From Planctomycetota bacterium (GTDB lineage Bacteria > Planctomycetota > Planctomycetia > Planctomycetales > Planctomycetaceae), in contig JACTNB010000030.1 in assembly GCA_014584345.1 (NCBI GenBank), positions 1-64,000 on the forward strand: 64,000 bases of DNA, in the 5' to 3' direction. The translations under genes were made by a program, and so were the position numbers. Positions 59,358 through 64,000 of the stretch are shown piece after piece. A model generated the notes under the pieces. It saw nothing but the letters and a program-made list of their open reading frames with translations. It searched no databases and had not been told where the DNA came from. Position 1 is the stretch's first letter, and each line of letters starts with the position of its first letter.

Positions 59358-61202
59358 CTATTCATCCGCTTTCTTGGGGGGGGCCGGTTTATCCATGCGG
59401 ACCTGGGTTCCGCTGAGCAGATCGTGCAGCGTTTTCCGGTCCTCGCGAAACAGGGCCATCAGATTCCCTATTTGTACAGTCAGTATGCTACTCAGAAACA
59501 GAAATGCCAATGCTCGAATGACGGCCTGCCCCGTGGAAATCGGTCGCATTTCATCGGTGCAGACATACATATTCATCGCTTTTTTCACGACCGTGGCCTG
59601 TTCCAGCCCCGATTCCTGACTGACGAAATACATCACCAGCACCAGATTACTAATGACACTCGCCGTCGCCACCAGGGAGATAAACACGACTTGACTCGTC
59701 ATATCCACACCCGCGGATTCGAGAATGATGCCCCCCACCATTCCAAAGATGAACCCGAGCAATCCGAGGACCAGTGTCACCAGCAGGACATCCCCCAAAT
59801 TCGCGGCAAAGCGTTTGATGGGAGGCGCGGGCATGGTAGTTTTGCGCGTGCGCAACTTTCCTTCCTTCTGCCGGCTTTCCCAGACGATTTCCTTCGATTG
59901 CGTGATCAAGTTCAGGCCTTTTTTCAGGTGCAGCGTGAACAAGCCATTCGCCCGGGCGACAATCACACTCGACATACTGATCAGGAAGCAACAGAAAATT
60001 CCGCCACTGATCGGCCAGACCAGCCAGGACCACTGCTTGACGGGAAGTTCCAGTGCGGCCGCTTCGGTATATTGATCCTGCAGCGCCTTTTTTGCCTCCT
60101 CGCTGGTGGCCCCCTCGGCGATCTTCAGATACACCTTGGCCGTGTGAATCTTCCCCTCCAGCAGACGGGCATCCGCAAACTGCTGAAAATCCGCCTTGCC
60201 CAGAAAATAAACTCCCGCGATCGTACCCACCACGGGGAGATTGATCGTCAGGAACAGGGCGACCCACATCAGCCCGGGCAACGCGGTGACCCCGAGCGTG
60301 GGGACGATTTTCGGGAAGACCCACCCTGGCACTTCCACGGGCATGGTTAAATGCGACATCGCCTGGGGCGTGAATATCAAAATCGAGATCAGGGCGAGCG
60401 ATAAACCGATTCCCAGGCCAAAGGGAACTTCCAGCATGTTGAGCAACACTCCCAGGCCTCCGAACACTACCCAGAAGGGGAGCCCGTAGATCAGCACCCA
60501 GGCCACGAATTTAACGCCACTCATGCCGCACAACGCGAAATCAAAATGGATTTTTTTGATTTCATCTTTTTTATGGAGCGTCAGATGCATGATTTCCAGG
60601 TGCTGCACTAGCAACCAGCCCAGGGGAATCATGGCCGAAACAGTCGTCAGCAAGGTCCAGAAGCCGCGCGGCGGAACAGTCGCGACCCAGACCAGGTAAT
60701 ACGCACACAGCCCCGCCAGCAGAAAGAACAGCGTAAGAATGAATCCGGTTTTCATCATCTGGCCGATGTGCGAGAATCCGAATCGAAAGGAATCCGACCA
60801 GACTTTTTCATAAAAGGTCGCCGGATCGATACCCTGGGCAGACATCTTCTGCCGCTTCCGACCGGCGGCAGTGAGTTGTTCGGGATCGAATCCACAGGAG
60901 GGGCAGGCCGTTTCACCCTCAGGGATTTCCGTCGCGCATTTCTGGCACAGCTTGACTTCGGTATCGATCAACCGATCCAGATCGAGGTTCTCCAGAAACG
61001 CGTCGCTGCTGGGGTCCTCGGCCCGCTTTTTACGAGAGCCGGATGCCCCCTTCACTGCTTTCGTGGGCGCTTCGGACTTTTCCCTGCCTGACGGGACTTT
61101 CAGCTTGGCATCGCATTGCGGACACTTAATGGCCTTCCCCGCGGCGTCATCGGCGACCTTGATCCCATGATTGCATTTGGAACAGCGAAATTTAATCGAC
61201 AT
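59358..61202 (-). CDS. Zinc-ribbon and RDD-domain polytopic membrane protein
   Basis: The ATG at 61202 begins MSIKFRCSKC. The first ribbon has C7, C10, C27 and C30; a second ribbon is at about 86-104 ('CQKCATEIPEGETACPSCG'). A polytopic membrane region (about 150-345) precedes a helical loop, and the C-terminal RDD domain (about 465-605) has 'IKRFAANLGDVLLVTLVLG' and 'EDRKTLHDLLSGTQV'. RDD domains are of unknown transport-like function. The first ribbon has the same cysteine spacing as the protein at 405. The true start excludes 58 upstream residues. It is separate from the TPR gene by 381 bp. Confidence 0.83.
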   Translation of the reverse strand: MSIKFRCSKCNHGIKVADDAAGKAIKCPQCDAKLKVPSGREKSEAPTKAVKGASGSRKKRAEDPSSDAFLENLDLDRLIDTEVKLCQKCATEIPEGETACPSCGFDPEQLTAAGRKRQKMSAQGIDPATFYEKVWSDSFRFGFSHIGQMMKTGFILTLFFLLAGLCAYYLVWVATVPPRGFWTLLTTVSAMIPLGWLLVQHLEIMHLTLHKKDEIKKIHFDFALCGMSGVKFVAWVLIYGLPFWVVFGGLGVLLNMLEVPFGLGIGLSLALISILIFTPQAMSHLTMPVEVPGWVFPKIVPTLGVTALPGLMWVALFLTINLPVVGTIAGVYFLGKADFQQFADARLLEGKIHTAKVYLKIAEGATSEEAKKALQDQYTEAAALELPVKQWSWLVWPISGGIFCCFLISMSSVIVARANGLFTLHLKKGLNLITQSKEIVWESRQKEGKLRTRKTTMPAPPIKRFAANLGDVLLVTLVLGLLGFIFGMVGGIILESAGVDMTSQVVFISLVATASVISNLVLVMYFVSQESGLEQATVVKKAMNMYVCTDEMRPISTGQAVIRALAFLFLSSILTVQIGNLMALFREDRKTLHDLLSGTQVRMDKPAPPKKADE

Positions 61203-61451
61203 CGAGCGATCCTCGGGACGGAGGGGACGGGAACAGGCGTCGGACAGGGAGCCGGCCGTTTTAATACCGCCTCTCGGGCACTGGCCTGACATACTCACAG
61301 GACACAAGCCCTCGACGACAGCAAACCCTTTTCCGGGTCTCCGTATTATTCTGACTGCCGGGGCAGAACGCAACAAACCAGAGAGCCCGAAATCGCAAGA
61401 TGGCAGTCACTTAGACCGGAAATGGCTAAGGCTCGGACGGGGGGCGGCATG

Positions 61452-62042
61452 TCACGCGTGAAGAATCAGTTCCCGGGAATCCCCACGACCAAAGTGATGA
61501 AAGACAATGGCCGCCAAGGCCCCCACGATTCCCTGACCGCTCCCGGAGAGTTGCTCCACAAGGATATTTGACCGTCGACATAATTCCAGAGATTCCTGCT
61601 TGTGCACGAATTGGCCGCGGCAACGCTGGGCATATGCCTGTAACTCCTGGGATAAACCGCTCAATTGCTGCGTATCCGCCAGACACAATCCTGCATCGGA
61701 AGTAAATTCACACTCCGCTTGTAGAAAGTGCAAGCACAACGCTTCCAATTGTAATTCCGGGGCGGCTGCAACCGCCGATTCGACTTCGTCCCATGCCTGG
61801 TCGGCCGGGGAATTCCAGCGGATGGCCAGGGAAAGCGCCCAGTTTCCACGCGGCGCGGGCACGCTGGGATCACGCCACAGACGATGTTGCAGACAACCGT
61901 AAACACTTACACGATTAAAAGTTAGAAATTGCCGCAATGGCTCGACCAAGGACGCGGTGCGGGAATACTTGTGGCAGGCTGCGGCATCCAACCCCACGAT
62001 ATGGGTATACCCCATTCCCGATTTTTGTTTTCGGCCACTCAT
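61452..62042 (-). CDS. Truncated TiaS-like protein (tRNA-Ile2 agmatinylcytidine synthase N-terminal-like)
   Basis: The 196-residue protein resembles the first half of archaeal TiaS. 'RLWRDPSVPAPRGNWALSLAI' aligns with 'RLNP.IP.KTRGN.A', and 'GSGQGIVGALAAI...SRELILHA' aligns with 'G.GRGLIGALAA...ELIAYR'. The TiaS N-terminal DDTDS motif is replaced by 'LDAAAC', so the acidic residues are lost. It stops where TiaS continues with OB and zinc domains. Activity on tRNA is therefore doubtful; an RNA-binding or other role is possible. I base this on memory of TiaS sequences, so it needs a profile search. Confidence 0.55.
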   Translation of the reverse strand: MSGRKQKSGMGYTHIVGLDAAACHKYSRTASLVEPLRQFLTFNRVSVYGCLQHRLWRDPSVPAPRGNWALSLAIRWNSPADQAWDEVESAVAAAPELQLEALCLHFLQAECEFTSDAGLCLADTQQLSGLSQELQAYAQRCRGQFVHKQESLELCRRSNILVEQLSGSGQGIVGALAAIVFHHFGRGDSRELILHA

Positions 62043-62259
62043 GAATACGGTTCCTGGCACACCACTTGCTTCTACTTTACATCATGGCAACTTCCCGACT
62101 GAATTCCAGAACTATTTCCACTGCACCAACCCAGGCAAGGGGACAGGCTTGCTGGCGCGAGGACGGGGGAAACAAACGGAAGGAATCTCACGGAAGGGAA
62201 ATGCCTGGGTACGAAAGTCTCGGTGAGATCGACCCGGTGCCGCGCGGCTACATGAGCGC

Positions 62260-62310
<51 letters not shown>

Positions 62311-62327
62311 AGTCGCCCTACTTGCGA

Positions 62328-62339
62328 GGGGGGGGGGGG
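62328..62339. repeat. Poly-G12 homopolymer
   Basis: Twelve consecutive G on the plus strand lie in the gap between the YTV-type gene and its terminator. The length may vary among clones or sequencing runs. Confidence 0.8.
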
Positions 62340-62379
62340 ACAGGGAGCGAGCAAGCAGGACGCACACGTTCAGGGGGGA

Positions 62380-63510
62380 CTAAGGTGTGGTTTTCACCAC
62401 GTGGAGGGATGGTCCAGACGAATCCTTTCCATTCTCGGGGAGGGAAGTTTCGGGCTGAGAGGCCCGAGCACGCCAGCCGGCAACTCGAATCATCGAGGGG
62501 ACGGCTGGATTGGCTGAGGAAGCCGGGGAATGGTTCCGATCGGCAGTCTGGACTTCGGTCTCGGACTGCTGAGTGTTCTGACGAGGCTCGCGAGAGGTTC
62601 CCGCGGGGAAGGGGTTGAAGCCCCCGCCGGATTTTTCCTTGGTATCCTTGGTGTCAAACTTACTGTCCTTCTCGGCCGTCCGCTTTGGCACCGGCGTGGG
62701 CGCTTCCGCGCTTTTGGTGGAAATCGGATCGGGCGTTGGCGCCTTGGCCGTCATGGTGCTGCTCCCTTCCTGGAAGGGAACGAAACCAAATGCGGTTTGA
62801 GTTCCAATGGGGACCGTGCGATAGGTCGTCACGGGCCGCATGGCGACAACCTGCTCGTCCTCGTAGCGAATCTTGCGAACAGCCACCTGCTTGGTGACGG
62901 TATGCGGTTCGAGACGAGCCACCTGGTAATTCACGGTTTGCGTGCCCCGCACCGCGACCTGGCGCGTTATCGGGACGTTATACGCCACCACGTTCGGCAC
63001 ATACTGCCGCTGCGTAACGTAGTTCGGCGTCAATGCAGAGCGAATCTGGTAACCCGTGCGGTTGAACATGCCGAGCAATCCTGGCGAACTATCGTAGGCA
63101 CAGGGGGACATTTTCGCGACCTGTTGACGATTCGTAACCCAGCGTCCCATGTCGCGCGAGACCATCTGGCACTCGGTGACATTCTGATAGGAGACAGTGG
63201 GGATTTCCGCGGTCCGCTGTTCATAAACGGTGCGATATTCGGTGTATTGACGATCTTCGTAGGCGGTCTCGACAATCGGCTTTCGCACGACCTGGGCCAC
63301 CTGCTGATATTCCGTGACTGGCACGGTGCGGTACACAACCTGCGCGGGTTGCTCGCAGACGTTACAGGGATTGTAGGCAACCGGTTGCACGGGCATCGAA
63401 CAGCTTGCGCACGGACTCCGGAAGAGTTGAGCTTCGGATCGCGAAGCGAACGAGACCAGCATGGCCGTGGCCAATGCAGTTGTCAGGGGTCTGAATCGTG
63501 GGAACGACAT
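62380..63510 (-). CDS. Secreted YTV-type repeat protein (planctomycete cell-wall protein family)
   Basis: From the ATG at 63510 the 376-residue protein has a signal peptide ending near SEAQ, an early cysteine cluster ('CASC', 'CNVC'), and many repeats rich in Tyr, Thr, Val, Glu and Arg ('YRTVPVTEYQQVAQVV', 'QYTEYRTVYEQRT', 'MRPVTTYRTVPIG'). These recall YTV-domain proteins of planctomycetes, reported from the cell wall of Rhodopirellula baltica. The last third is Pro/Ser/Lys-rich and likely disordered. AGGA nine bases before supports the start; a GTG at 63516 is possible. A strong terminator follows. Confidence 0.75.
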   Translation of the reverse strand: MSFPRFRPLTTALATAMLVSFASRSEAQLFRSPCASCSMPVQPVAYNPCNVCEQPAQVVYRTVPVTEYQQVAQVVRKPIVETAYEDRQYTEYRTVYEQRTAEIPTVSYQNVTECQMVSRDMGRWVTNRQQVAKMSPCAYDSSPGLLGMFNRTGYQIRSALTPNYVTQRQYVPNVVAYNVPITRQVAVRGTQTVNYQVARLEPHTVTKQVAVRKIRYEDEQVVAMRPVTTYRTVPIGTQTAFGFVPFQEGSSTMTAKAPTPDPISTKSAEAPTPVPKRTAEKDSKFDTKDTKEKSGGGFNPFPAGTSREPRQNTQQSETEVQTADRNHSPASSANPAVPSMIRVAGWRARASQPETSLPENGKDSSGPSLHVVKTTP

Positions 63511-64000
63511 GGGCACAGTCCTGAAATTAGAGGAGCAAACAATTTGTCTGGGGCTGAAAACAACGAACTCGGCTACACAGGGTCAAGTGGTGGAATTCGC
63601 TGCTGCATCGAAATCCGGGCAAACGGGTGGATTCGATGCCAACGGTGAATCAGGACATTCCAGAGTGATTCAGGTTGTCCATGATTCGCTTTTGCTGGAA
63701 GTTATAGAATGGCTTGTGATGGGTCCCCGGGATCATTCGCATGGTCTGTATTCGCGGCGATCAATCACCAGGACGGGGCGGGTTTTATCGGAACCTGCCC
63801 GAGACGGTCAAGAGTTTCCCCAGCTTCTTGCCGACCTTGAAAGAATTACATTCAGTTCCACCACTTTCGACACCAAAACCCTGTTTTTCAAGCCTGAAAC
63901 CGCCCTGCCCGTCGGCTTGCAGCGGCCGCGACTTGAGCCGATTTTTCTTCCCGCGGAAGTTTAGCCAAAATATTCCTTCAGGAATCCCTGGCCCCCACCC
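63511..64000. other. Right-end intergenic stretch
   Basis: 490 bp with no convincing gene. It contains the promoter region of the YTV-type gene. A 167-codon plus-strand open frame starting inside the YTV-type gene runs to 63964 but has no homology or ribosome-binding site. Confidence 0.4.

Noticed and set aside
63461..63964. 167-codon plus-strand open frame at the right end
   Set aside because: It overlaps the start of the YTV-type gene on the opposite strand, has no homology or ribosome-binding site, and its composition differs from the real genes.

Overview
The window is about 64 kb of bacterial chromosome, moderately GC-rich and densely coded. I found no rRNA, tRNA, CRISPR array, prophage or transposase gene. 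The gene content points to a planctomycete (Planctomycetales; genus not resolvable by eye). The pointers are a secreted tyrosine/valine-repeat protein of the YTV type, Tat-exported Gfo/Idh/MocA oxidoreductases, PQQ-type propellers, CxxC zinc ribbons fused to membrane proteins, an FmdB-like protein that has lost its cysteines, an EF-hand-like loop in an unexpected protein, and dispersed short palindromes in the gaps between genes.

Left part (1-13.4 kb): a mixed housekeeping/accessory stretch. It carries the tail of an unidentified gene, a zinc-ribbon membrane protein, an M48 membrane metalloprotease, a beta-propeller protein with a membrane domain, a UPF0173 metallo-hydrolase, an FmdB-like protein, an HD-PAS-GGDEF signalling protein, a SAM methyltransferase, a Gfo/Idh/MocA oxidoreductase translationally overlapped with a GNAT acetyltransferase, and a secreted protein of unknown function.

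Fatty-acid/ribosome region (13.4-21.4 kb, minus strand): rpmF (59 codons) - plsX - fabD - porin - acpP - fabF, then an RluA-type pseudouridine synthase. This is the classical rpmF-plsX-fab cluster without fabH and fabG and with an OprO/P-type porin in between. A near-perfect 31-bp inverted repeat and a 57-bp repeat lie between rpmF and the pseudouridine synthase gene.

21.6-34.2 kb: a secreted alpha/beta hydrolase, ftsK, then a plus-strand run gltX - glnS - rfbD - asnB, followed by a small winged-helix-like protein and an HD phosphohydrolase.

Flagellar locus (34.3-56.3 kb, all minus strand, transcribed right to left): flgN-like - flgB - flgC - fliE - fliF - fliG - fliH - fliI - fliJ - motE/ylxF-like - fliK - flgD - flgE - flbD - motA - motB - fliL - fliN - fliO - fliP - fliQ - fliR - flhB. 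It encodes the rod/MS-ring/C-ring start, the export ATPase complex, hook length control, hook, motor stator and most of the export gate. There is no fliM between fliL and fliN, and no flhA after flhB. FliN carries two FliM-like N-terminal 'EIEALL' motifs. FliR carries an extra segment of about 60 residues with a canonical EF-hand calcium loop. Several gaps inside the locus are unusually long and hold REP-like palindromes.

Right end (56.3-64 kb, minus strand): a TPR membrane protein, a zinc-ribbon/RDD membrane protein, a short bacterial relative of the archaeal tRNA-modifying enzyme TiaS with a decayed DDTDS motif, and the YTV-type secreted protein followed by a clear intrinsic terminator.
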